Of a stretch of DNA of 64,000 bases, positions 24,868 to 52,266 are shown piece after piece. The translations under genes were made by a program, and so were the position numbers. A model generated the notes under the pieces. That model made no database searches. It was not told the origin of the DNA and saw nothing but the letters and a program-made list of their open reading frames with translations. Source of the DNA: Setaria digitata (Eukaryota > Nematoda > Chromadorea > Rhabditida > Setariidae); the NCBI GenBank assembly GCA_003640385.1, contig RCAB01000165.1, positions 57,657-121,656 of the forward strand, in the 5' to 3' direction. The stretch's first letter is position 1; each line of letters begins with the position of its first letter.

Positions 24868-25080
24868 TGACGCATGACGTAGCGCAGAAGGATGTTAGCC
24901 AATGAGAGACGAACACAGCAACCGCGAACGCGTGGTGGTGCGTTGCGGCTGCTGGAGCACTATTTGTGAGGGACGAAAGGGACGTGGTTGGGTGTGTTAA
25001 TGCAGTCTGTTTTGGTAGATTGCGTCGCGAATTCTCGGGAAATTACCTGGGGGTTCTCGAGATGATGCCACTTGCTCAGC
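24868..25080. promoter_or_regulatory. GC-rich patch with CCAAT and TGACGT boxes, candidate promoter
   Basis: The patch stands out from AT-rich surroundings. It holds TGACGT at 24875-24880 (CRE/UPRE-like core), CCAAT at 24899-24903 and CG-rich sequence (gcgaacgcgtggtggtgcg) just after. The position between divergent genes suggests promoter activity for pdi-3, whose family is often induced by ER stress, or for both genes. No exact CCAAT-N9-CCACG ERSE was found. Confidence 0.3.
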
Positions 25081-25667
25081 TAGACTGTTTTTGTCTCACT
25101 TCTCGAATTACTAATACCTTTCCATCCTTATTATTTTATTGGCACTTTTTTATTATCGATTTTAAGGGAAAATTTTTGAGAAATTTTGCTGTTTGTAACT
25201 AATAAATTAGTTTTGCAGAGAAGTTCCAAAAAGAAGGGAAATGGGATAAGGATAGTGGAAAATAAGTAAGATAAAACATAAAATTAAAACTGCAAACCAA
25301 TTTTTTCATTTATGAAGTTTTTCAATATTTGTCGGGTTAGGTTATATAATTTGGATGGATCTTTTAATGTGATGGGAAGATATGGTCACGATTGCATGAC
25401 TTTTATCAATAGAGATAAGAAGAGTTTGTGGTGGTCAGCATTTCGTCGAAATAAATAATTACAATGTTATGTGAGTTAAATTTCGGTTGCCGTACTTCGG
25501 TATTAACATATGAATGCTTTTATGAATTTTTTCTCCTAATTTGTTGGAAACTTCAGTAGCAAAAGCGTAAGCATAATTTGACGAAGTCTAGGAAACGAGT
25601 AGTGCTCCGATATTTTCATGTATTTTAGAAGACTAAAGCCCTTTCTTTTATTCTTGTGAAATAGCAA

Positions 25668-25817
25668 GGAATGAAACAGGTCAGTAGATTCAATAGTCGT
25701 AACATATTATTAACTAAGAAGGATCACTGGATGGAAATAGGNGGAATGTAACAGGTCACTAGAATTCAATAGTCGTAACATATTATTAACTAAGAAGGAT
25801 CACTGGATGGAAATAGG
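25668..25817. repeat. Direct duplication around a single N (probable assembly join)
   Basis: About 74 bases (ggaatgaaacaggtcagtag...) at 25668-25741 recur at 25743-25817 with a few substitutions and one extra base, separated by one N at 25742. Intergenic. Confidence 0.85.
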
Positions 25818-26973
25818 AGTAACAGTAGTTGATGAATCATGTTCTTACTTGAGTGACTTCATTCATTGTTTCTTCGAAAGGTTTTTTTTCTGTTGTGAAG
25901 TGCCTATCTATTTTTCATCTAACTGTAGTGATGATTAAAATTTGTGATATCAAATGATACAAGGATTTGGATTTGAGCATATTGGTAAAAGCATGGTATT
26001 TTTATATTGCTACTTGTTTTTTGTTACTGCTGGAAGAAAGTTCATTTTTGTATGGGATAAATGTAATAGTATAGGAAAGGGAACTTTTGAAATGAGCATT
26101 CATTTTAGTATTTTCCAGTAATGTTGATATTCCAGTTAATACTATTGTAGGCTAATAATTTTGTTAACCTAGCTCTGTGTAAGAAACTTATTTGTAGGAT
26201 TTTCATAAGAAAAGTAAAGGTGCAGACTTCTTACCACCTTTTCTAATAAATGAAGAATTTACGTGAAAAGTATTTTCCGTGATGTCGGTCTCTTGTTTTT
26301 CTTATTATATTTTGCTTCTTGCACATGTCGCAAGAAATGCCACTGGTTCATACTTTATCATCGCTGCAAAATTTTCAAGTTCCTAAGTTGCTTTCGTTAC
26401 TTAATGGATTTAAGAATTATTAGAGGGGCGATGGACTGCATTTATCATGTTGTTTAATAACTCGGACGGGTAAAATTCGTTCTGTGTCATAGGTGGGTTT
26501 AGAAGTTGTGCTTTTGCAAGATTAATATAAGGACTTGAGAAGCATGTTGTTTAAAACGAGGTTTTTGGAAAAGAATAAAATGTCGAATTAATTGTGTTGG
26601 TTAAGGTTGTACTTCATGTTGTTTTCGTTATTATGTTATCCTGAAATAAATATGCGTGGTAGATTAATTTTGGGGGAATTGCATTTTGTTCATGACACAA
26701 TTTATTATTATTTCATCATTATTTTGCGAAGTATTTACAGTATGTTGAGAGTGTTTAGACAGGTTAAGATAGAAATACTTCCCTTGAGAGTCCAGGATAA
26801 AGAAATTATGATATAATTCCGTGTTCAGGTTTATTCAGCAATGTGTTACCTTTATATTTGCTTTGCATTTAGTAATGTGACATTCGTCATTCATTGCTTT
26901 TTTTCCTGCCTGTACGTTGAACAAACTTCCGAATTTTTTTTTTTTTTTTGGAGAGATTCATTTGTAGTTCTAT

Positions 26974-26981
26974 TATTTCAG
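26974..26981 (+). other. Acceptor-like site 36 bases before the pdi-3 start
   Basis: TATTTCAG-type 3' splice sequence ending at 26981, followed by 36 bases of leader and the pdi-3 ATG. Compatible with spliced-leader addition or with the end of a 5' UTR intron. Confidence 0.45.
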
Positions 26982-27017
26982 GGCATAGGTATTATTGGGT
27001 ATTGAGAAAATTGCAAG

Positions 27018-28455
27018 ATGACACTGTTGAGGTTGTTTGATGCTGCCTTGATTTGGAATTCGTTATTGCTGATCCTACCAGTGACAGAGGCCGATGGTGA
27101 TGTAATGAAATTTACAGATGCTGATTTTAAAGAGGGAATCAAGCCATACGATGTACTGCTTGTGAAATTTTATGCACCATGGTGAGAGAATAACCATTAA
27201 TTGTGGAAGATCTTTTTCTTTACCTTTTTCTACGAAATGTCCTAAAAACTCCCAGTGTGGTATTGGTATTATTTTTGCCGAAATAAACCACCCATATCGG
27301 TCGAGTATTTTATGTGATCGTTCAGATTCTATGAAACTACCTGAGTTTCACAACTAATATTTTTATTCATGAGTTTGATATCATCACGTAACTTCATTTA
27401 TGAGTTTTGTAGGTGTGGCCACTGCAAAAAAATGGCTCCAGAATTTGAGAAGGCGGCAACAAAACTGTTGCAAAATGATCCACCAATTCATTTAGCAGAG
27501 GTGATTTTTCTTTACTTTATTGATCATGCTATTTGATTTTGTGAGGAGTCCGCACTTAGAGGTTTAAATAGTAAATCATAAATTTACAGATGAGTTCAGA
27601 GAATTTTTTTTTCTTTAGCTTCAGTTTTCTCAAATAGAAAGAAATTAGAATGGGGAATTAAACCAAACTTGTTTGGTAGTTGTCAGGAGGGGAATTTTAT
27701 CGGAAGAATTAATTCATGTTTATTTTAATTTGTACTGTTTAATTAAAGTTTAGAACGTAGGATCTTTTTTGTTGCGTTCTCACATGAACAGTGCTTGTAT
27801 GAAACTAATAAGTTTACGATAAGAAATGCAAGAAGAAATGAATGTAGTAGTTGTCGATGATAAATTGATCATTCACTTCCCAGAAACCTGATCTAAACAT
27901 CTTAGCGATAAAAGAAGCGCTGATGGAGTAATATCGATTATGACATATTCTGGAAAGCAGTTCCTAGAAGTACTCCATCAAAATAAATTTGTAACTAAAC
28001 CATAAGAAGTAGCTGGGAAGATAAATTTGATGGCTGTTGTTTTTCATTCTGGAAGAGAAGTACAGATTAATGAGGTTTCGGAATGTACCCACTTGTCCAC
28101 TGTTGGTTTCTTTTTATGGGATTTCAAGATTTCATGTCTTGAATTCAGGTTGATTGTACAGAGGAAAAAAAAACATGTGATGATTTCGGTGTTAGTGGCT
28201 TCCCGACATTAAAAATATTCCGTAAAGGTGAACTGGCACAAGATTATGATGGACCACGAGTGGCGGAAGGGATTGTGAAATATATGCGAGGACAGGCTGG
28301 TCCATCAGCTACAGAAATTACTACAACAAAAGAATTCGAAAAAATATTGGAAGCCGATGACGTCACTATTTGTGGTAATTTTACGTTGTTTCAGAGTTGA
28401 TCGGGATACATAATAGTTCATGAAACAGGTCATGTAAATTACAGAAACTACTCTG

Positions 28456-28493
<38 letters not shown>

Positions 28494-31400
28494 CATTGCC
28501 CGAGGATTTATTTACGTAATTTTTCTGGGCGAGTTTAATTCAACATGTTTTTAGGATTTTTCGATGGAGATACCAAACTAAAGGATTCGTTCTTAAAAGT
28601 TGCAGATACAGAAAGAGATCGTTTCAAATTTGTCTGGACGTCAAATAAAGAAATTATGGAATCATATGGATACAATGAGTTCGTATTAGCCTTTCTTCAC
28701 ATCATAATTTCATTTAAAGTTTTTCTCTTATGGTGCGTATTTTCAGTGACATCGTTGCATATCAACCGAAAAAGTTGCACAATAAATTTGAACCTAATGG
28801 ATTTAAATATGACGGCAATTACGATACCGACAAAATTAAAGAATTCCTACTACATGAGACGTATACTCTATTATTTTTAGTCTTCCTTTTCCTTTTTATA
28901 TTATTACAAAGAAAGATAGGAAGTTAGGTTAACACTGAAAGTAGTGAATTCAACTCATTGTTTCGAAATTTCCAATTTTACGTTAGCTGTAAAATATGAT
29001 ATATTTGATTAAAACTACTACTGTAACCTTTTCTCACCTTAGCATCTGAGGGTTTAAAATGTCCCGGGAAAAGTGCATTTTACTCCGTTGCTTCGATGAA
29101 TTTGGTAGTTCCAGCATTTCGCCATATTTTGATTTGTAGAAATGGATTAGTCGGTGTGCGAACTTCTGAAAATCGTTATCAGTTCGATCGACTTCCAATG
29201 TTTGTTATATATGGCAAGATTGACTATGAATTGGATCCAAAAGGTAGTTTTATAAAATGAAATTGGGGCGAGTTTTTGTACAAGTTTTTGTGATACTTCT
29301 CATGTAAATCGATATCACTTGGATGGATTTTAGGTTCTAATTACTGGCGAAATCGCGCTCTTATGGTTGCGAAGGATTACAGGAGGAAAGCATACTTTGC
29401 TATAAGTAACAAGGATGATTTCTCCAATGTAAGCATTCCCTTTTACGTTCTCACAGATAAACTAGTTTTCTTTAGGTTACTAAATTTTTTTTTTTGTTCA
29501 CCCATCGATTTTTTCTAAGTCATTTATTTAAAACTAGTCCTTGTCTGATTTTTTTTAGGTAATAACACAAGAATTTTGGGCTGAAATTGAATTTAGCGGA
29601 ACTTCGGCTTTGTTGTGCGACTAAATGTTTTTCTTTTGATCAACTACAAAAGACATTTTATTGATATGTCTTTGTTACAGGACCTTGATGAATTTGGCCT
29701 GGCTGATCGTAAGGATACTAAACCACTTGTCGCGGCACGTAGCATAAAAGGGAAATTCTTTATGAAAGAGGAGTTCAGGTTTGTGTTTGATACAAGTCTA
29801 TAATTTTCTTTCAATATGTTCCTTTACTTTTATTAAGAAAGTAAATGAATAGGATAATTTGACAACCGTTGAATGTGTGTAAGTAAAAAGGTAAAAAGCT
29901 GGAGTGCGAGTCCTGGGAACAAAGGGCCTGTGAGACAGCAAAAGCAGTTGAAATTTTAATTTATGGAAAGTGGGACGGTAAGACGTGATGTTGAGCTAAA
30001 TTTAATTGAGTTTTTTTTGTTAATTTTAATTTTACATATTAAAGTAATCGTGATTTCAGTGTGGAAAATTTGAGAAAATTTGTGGAAGATGTTATCAGTG
30101 ATAAATTAGAGCCACATATGAAGAGCGAAGAACCACCCGAGACCCAGGGTGATGTCAAGGTTTGCTCTCAATGGTTTCATAAGTTTCTTAAGTTTTATAA
30201 AAATGAATAAAGGAGGTCGAGAGTAGCATTGGTTCTTTTTTTCTGACGATAGTGCATTCTTTTATTGCTACAATGATGCACATTATAAGCAAAGAATGTT
30301 CGAGTTGATTTTCTTTTTTGAGTGGTACGTGTGATTGAAAATATTCGGTTCTCATGTTGAATGTATTTGGTGTTAAGCCTTTTCTGCTATGTATTTTCGT
30401 GTTTACAAGGAGTTAAATTCTAAAGCAATAAAAACTGTAGGTTAGATTGCATTTTATATGTACACTTTTTAAACATTTTTGGTAAGGCGGCGCTTTTATA
30501 TACTGAGTAACCTCTACCACTCTCTGTTGACATTACATTCACTGATAAATTATTTTCTTAGTAAAATTATTTAGGTCATCTATCCTAGGATTCGTTCATG
30601 GTAGGAACTGGGAATCCTTGCGAAGTGTTAAGTATGGATTACTTTTGATGTGATTAGTTTCAATACTTATATTTAGAACATTTTAGGTGGTTGTTGCTAA
30701 AACATTCCAAGAAATGGTCATTGATGTAGAGAAGGATGTCTTGATCGAATTTTATGCTCCATGGTGTGGTCATTGCAAGTCACTTGCACCGAAATACGAT
30801 GAATTAGGAGAGAAATTATCTGGCGAGCCAGATATTGTTATTGCGAAGATGGATGCAACAGCCAATGACGTCCCACCGCCATTCCAAGTGCAAGGGTAAG
30901 CTTCAGTTACTTTATTTGCTCTATTTGTTTTTTTGCTATTTAAAGAACTGAAAATATTAAATACCCCTGCGTATTTAATATTATTGTGTAGATGAACTTC
31001 TGTTACAGGCAGCATACTTCCAACTCAGTTTCATTTTGCTGCAATGGTCTCTTTATTAAATTGTCATATGCTTGGTGTAGCCAAATATATATTTAACTTA
31101 GATTTAATTATATCTACTTCCGTCGTAATGTCGGTCTTTTCTAATTACATATACTGGATTCCTCGTCAATTATTCTCACTTTCTATGGGGACCACGAAAT
31201 CCACTAGAGCTCTTTGCACTTTTCACACTAGAAATGGCATAATTTATATCTTTGTTTACATAGATTTAAATTTTATGTCTTTGCTTATATGAATCCAAAA
31301 TAGGCCTATAGTAGGATACAGCGGTATCACTGTATTGTATTATAATTCCAGTGAATTTTAAGGAAAAACACACTTTTGATATTTTATTGTAGGAGAAGAG

Positions 31401-32301
31401 ATTCTACATAATTATTAAGTTAGTGAGTTTAAAAAAAAAAAATAGTAAAGTTACTAGTTAGGAATTGGGTATCACCCGATTTTCATTCTCAATTATTTTT
31501 GATTTTTCACGAGATTTTCACTCTTTATTTTGTATGTTTCCAGTACTTAGGAGACTTGTTTTACGTTTTTTAATTCGTAAAATTGTTCCGTAGCAATTAT
31601 TTACTTTTCTCAATTGCTTTCTGTATAGGCTAGAATAACATGATATGCAAGCTGCAACAATTATCGTTGGCTGATCTTTTTCACTCACCTCTGAAGCAAA
31701 ATTTAACTTATAACTTGTTTTTAGCGACAAGAAAAAAAAAAAAAAGAAAAAAAAAAACTGAAAATACAATGTACAAATTTAAACACGGTCAGGAGTAAAT
31801 ATTTGTCGGAGTGCAGTCGTTTTACAATCCGGACTTTTGATAATTTTTCCCTTCTGCATCTTTTTTCTATTTTGACTCGAGGAATTGGTTGTTGCTGAGG
31901 ACTTTTTTCTGTCGAAGTTATTGGGTTTTTTATTTCTATTGTCGCATATCTCTCAGCTACAAAAATGCATTTTAACCTTCGTGGCAGATAAGAACTTATT
32001 TGACATACCAGCGTGGCAACTGTGCAAGGTTTTTCTTGTATAAGAAATCACGATTCGAATGCTACACCTGTTCTGTGTCGGATAAATAACTGTGTAGCAT
32101 ATTCCTAATTTTTACCGATTAATAATTGTGATGTTTCCTCCTTGTCAAGTCCTGTATCAATTGATACACGTAATCTTTCAGGTAATTCCTTTGAGTTATT
32201 TAATGCAGAATTATCTTACATTTTGTCTGTGAAAATTGATTCTTGTTACTTCTCTCGTCAGCTCACCTTATTTCTTGCTGTTCATCAGATTTTAACTCGA
32301 T

Positions 32302-32341
<40 letters not shown>

Positions 32342-32747
32342 NAAGAATAATCGTTGATTAGCTCACTTTGAATGACAATTGTGGTGAAAGTCATTTTATA
32401 TTGATGACGTCTGAACCAGTTTCCTGGGATAAGGGCTTCACCTCGGCATGAAACCTTATTTTTCTCTTCTCGATTGCATAATGTTTACTTTGCTAATGAG
32501 TTTCATAGAATATTTTCAATAGATTGGTAGTATTACTTCCATAATTACAGTAATTTGTTTATATATTTCTTGTTTCCATTACAGATTCCCAACCCTTTAC
32601 TGGGTACCGAAGAATAGGAAGGACAAACCAGAACCATATTCTGGTGGTCGGGAAGTGAGTGATTTTATCAAATACATCGCGAAGCACGCGACAGAAGAAC
32701 TGAAAGGCTACAAAAGGGACGGGAAACCGAAGAAGGAAGAGCTGTAA
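27018..32747 (+). CDS. pdi-3: Protein disulfide isomerase, ERp57/PDIA3 type
   Basis: Eleven exons: 27018-27181, 27413-27500, 28149-28374, 28555-28678, 28747-28860, 29140-29243, 29334-29428, 29681-29778, 30060-30159, 30687-30895, 32585-32747. All phases agree; 494 residues, against about 505 for human ERp57. It forms and reshuffles disulfides of secretory proteins in the ER lumen. Residues 1-25 are a hydrophobic signal peptide. The order is a-b-b'-a': the a domain has active site CGHC at 56-59 (split by intron 1), the b and b' domains follow (GSNYWRNR in b'), and the a' domain has CGHC at 398-401 with the ERp57-type motif [10 protein letters not shown]. The Lys/Glu-rich tail ends in KEEL, an ER-retention signal. 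ERp57 length and the b' motif separate it from PDIA1 and ERp72. Intron 10 (30896-32584) is long and holds a poly-T run and an N. Both active sites are intact. Confidence 0.93.
32303..32342. repeat. Long poly-T tract ending at an N, inside pdi-3 intron 10
   Basis: About 37 T bases followed by AG and an N at 32342. Unlike the other N positions, no clear flanking duplication is seen, so this looks like a sequencing or assembly stop in a homopolymer. It lies 240 bases before the last pdi-3 exon. Confidence 0.75.
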
Positions 32748-35700
32748 AGGGTCGGAATCATGAACCTAAAAGACTGAAGAGAAGAACTGCAATCATTAGA
32801 GCGTTGGGTTTTAATTTCGTTTACGCGGACTTTGTTACAAACGACTCGATGCATTCTTCCATTGTCGGTTAATGTTAATTGTTGTTTTATATTAATTTAT
32901 TGAATGTTTTTTCTATTTCAGACCATGTTCACATCCAAGTTCTGTAATAAGGTGCTATTTTAGTGACCGTTTTTCTGCTGTTCATCCGGATTTGAATCGG
33001 GATTGAAGCTCAAATTGATGATTATATGCAAAATTGGGAATCCCTTTTCATCACTTGGAAACTTTGCCTGTTTGAATCATAGGGGTAAATAACATAATGT
33101 TCGGTGCCGTTGTATGTTTCTATTTCTTCTCATTAACTACTGCGTTGCATTTCAGTTATTTGCTTATCGGAAACACAAAGCAATTCAGGCAAAAGTTTCC
33201 TGTTAATTTTTTCCACATTTTTTTTGTTTCTTGATTCTGAGAGTTCTTTCCATTACCGCAGTTTTTAAGACATCGTACTCTACAACTCTACTTTATTTAA
33301 GAGTTTTTTTTTCTAGTTTTCGACTATTATAATTTGTTAACAATGAGATATTGATAAACTTTAGGTGATGGATGATGAATTTCTAGTTTATATGACATCC
33401 GAACAACCTCATTTGCTTATTGCTGGATAGATACGTGAATCATTCCATGAAGTTGTGATATGAATTTTTGCGTTTGTTTCCTCTCGATCAAATTTCACAT
33501 TTTCATATTTTAAAGTGATTACTTTCCAGTGCCTTAGGCTATGTCGTCAATTACTTGAGAATGTTTGTTTCATTAGCTTAGGCTTCTTCTCTTTTCTATG
33601 TATTGTTATCATTGTATCTTTTTCAACTTCGCTTTTGTTTTTAATTTAAAATAAATTTTTTTTTAAAATTTATCAAAAATTTTGCCTTTTTTGCACATTA
33701 AGTAATGGGGATGGAACTGAAAGGGTTGGAAGTTTCTCGAGGAAAACTATGGAGGGAAGGTAGATGGAATTTGACAAATTTGAAATTCCGCTTATACATT
33801 TTGTAGCTGAAAGTGTCCCGTTTGGAATATCTTGCTTCTCCCCCTTCAGTAACGTTTGGGTTTTGTGTTGCGTTGCGTCTCGCGTTTCGCGTCCTTCTTT
33901 TCTGCAGTGGTTGTAGTGGTGATGATGATGATGGCAGTGGTGGTGGTTATGGTGTTCCCCAGGTCGATGACCATCTTTGCAGGAGAATTCCAAGGCGAAC
34001 AGTAGTTTTCTCGGAGGGACTCGTTCTTCTCCAGCGCTACTTCCATCCCGAGAATTTCTCCTGATTCTGGAATATTCTCTCACCTCGGCTATTTTCCACA
34101 GAATCTCGTAGTTTATATTGTTGATGCTGTGGCCATTTATTGATTGCGAATTCAGCATATTGGAAGTTCATGTGCGATCAGCATGTGTGCGTATGGTACA
34201 TCGTATTGTGGTGATATGAGCCGTGGTGTTTTTTTATAGGATTTCTTTAAAAGTCAGTATTTTGGTTTCCTGGGGTATCTAGGATAAGAAGAGGAGGACG
34301 TAGAAAGATTACCAAAGTTTGGGGAAGTCAAATGTCGACATCCGGTTTATATATTTCTGATTGGATTCACTGTTGTGGGATGGACATCTACTTCTTATAC
34401 CAATCGCGGTATTCCCACTACAAATTACTTTGGCATTGCCAACTCCTCAGGAACTCTCAGTACTTATCACCTGACTAGTGGGATGAAATTCATTGCGCTT
34501 GTCAGTGTCACGGAAATTTCTCGATTTAGTTTAGCTTGCATTGATTGTTGTTGCCTCACTATTTTCCGTTACTCCAGTTCAGTTTCTAATCAGCTCAAGC
34601 GGTCTAGCTCTTTGGGAATAAACCTCGGTAAACCGGTTAGTATTTGGAATTTTTCCAACTTTCCTGCTATGATTTCGTTGCTTTAGACCCAGTGAATTTT
34701 AATTAAAGGTGTGTTAGTCGTGTAGGCAAAAGTTATCTAGTGCTTCTGGAAATACGAAACGGAGTACCAACTACTACTCAAAACCTGATCCCTTAGACTT
34801 TGCTCACTTCCGGAATTTTGTGCTGCACGACGGACACTGCCTGTTGCAGCACTATAACCCGAAAAAATGTTTTTGCGTGTGTAAATAGTAATTGTGCTGG
34901 TGATGTAAAGTTCTGTGAAGTAATTAAAATAATTTGGAAGATTTTCTGAAGATAGTTGCATATCGTAACTAAAATTAAGCTAATTGCTGCATATCCTCAA
35001 TTCTCTGTCTCTCTAAACGAAGGAAATGTATCTAATATTTTTAATGATGAAGAATTTTCTATAACAACAAATTTATACATAACACCCGCTTACTCATTTC
35101 TTTAATCAGCTAATAACGTAATCGAATAGCTGAAGAGATTTTTTCTCTCCGGCGGGAAAATGACGATTCAATTCTCCCGGCTGCTCTAAGAATGCTTATT
35201 TTTTCATATACAGTGGAAAAAATAATGGATGCTGTAAAGCTTCAACTTATATATCCTACTTCAGTCTGACTGATTACCTGTCTGATCATTGAATTCGTAA
35301 GAGATTATTTGGTTGTACGATTAATATTAAATTTCATTAAGTTGTAATGTGGTTTTCATATGTCAACAATTTTTGAAATTCGAATAACGAAATGAATTAA
35401 ATGACAATTTTTGCGTATTTCCTGTCCTCAAAATTGATTTTAGTTCTTAGTTTTTTCTACAATGCGTAGGTTGTTGTTTATTTTTTCTTTTTTCAAACAT
35501 ATTATCACAAATTATTGGACTAGATGTCTGCAGTTTTTGTAGATGCTTTCTTTGAAATCTTTGGTGATAAGAAGGCATCTTGAAAAATTTCATTAATAAG
35601 ATGCTGTTAAAATTGTTTGATTCTGCTTTGCTCAGTTAATCCTTTCCAAACATCGATGGCTAATTCAAATTTATATTGTACCATTGTATTTCCATTGAAT

Positions 35701-36140
35701 CATTTGTATTTTCTCCCATTTTCGGAAGTTGTTCAGCTTCAAAACATATCTCCAGTCTAATTAATGAATAGTCAGATATGCTATGTTGTTTACATTCGGA
35801 TAAATTTAGATGTACCAGTCCATTTTCTCCTTTTTACTTACTTTTAACTAACACGAAAAGTTGGTGTGATTATTCACTTAGTTTTATCCAGTACGTACGT
35901 GGCTTAATATGCTTGTAACCATTGAAATATTAAACATCGTGCACTGATTACAGGAAAAAAATAATACTTTCAGAAACTAAAATTGATGGATTTTTTTGCT
36001 GAATTTCAGGTTAGAAGCTCCCATATTTCTTATCAATGATTTAAAGGATAAAGCGATAGCTTAAATTGTAATATAGTGTTCATCATTTCGTTATCATATA
36101 CGGCATCTATATATTGTTATTACTGTTACTACTGGATGAA
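32748..36140. other. Intergenic region between pdi-3 and chd-1
   Basis: Contains the pdi-3 3' UTR (AATAAA candidate near 33649) and the chd-1 promoter side. A GC-richer part at about 33840-34080 carries a GATGATGG-type repeat. Open frames of 161 codons (33673-34158 minus) and 103 codons (34375-34686 plus) exist; neither resembles a known protein. An acceptor-like GAATTTCAG ends at 36009, compatible with a chd-1 5' UTR exon. Confidence 0.45.

Positions 36141-52266
<16,126 letters not shown>

Larger units (their letters stand above)
23609..26973. other. Divergent intergenic region between TWK and pdi-3
   Basis: About 3.4 kb between two genes transcribed away from each other. Apart from the GC-rich patch at 24.87-25.08 kb and the duplication around 25742, it is AT-rich with poly-A/T runs. 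Short open frames show no recognisable protein. Undetected N-terminal TWK exons or 5' UTR exons of pdi-3 could lie here. Confidence 0.45.

Noticed and set aside
29043..29139. Possible 5' extension of pdi-3 exon 6 using an acceptor at 29042
   Set aside because: The extension is open in frame with exon 6, but the acceptor gives the wrong phase after exon 5. Splicing at 29139 gives a b' domain of exactly the expected ERp57 length.
34375..34686. 103-codon open frame on the plus strand, considered as a gene or retroelement fragment
   Set aside because: The plus frame matches nothing I know. The opposite strand gave only a short retroelement-like phrase interrupted by stops, too weak to call.
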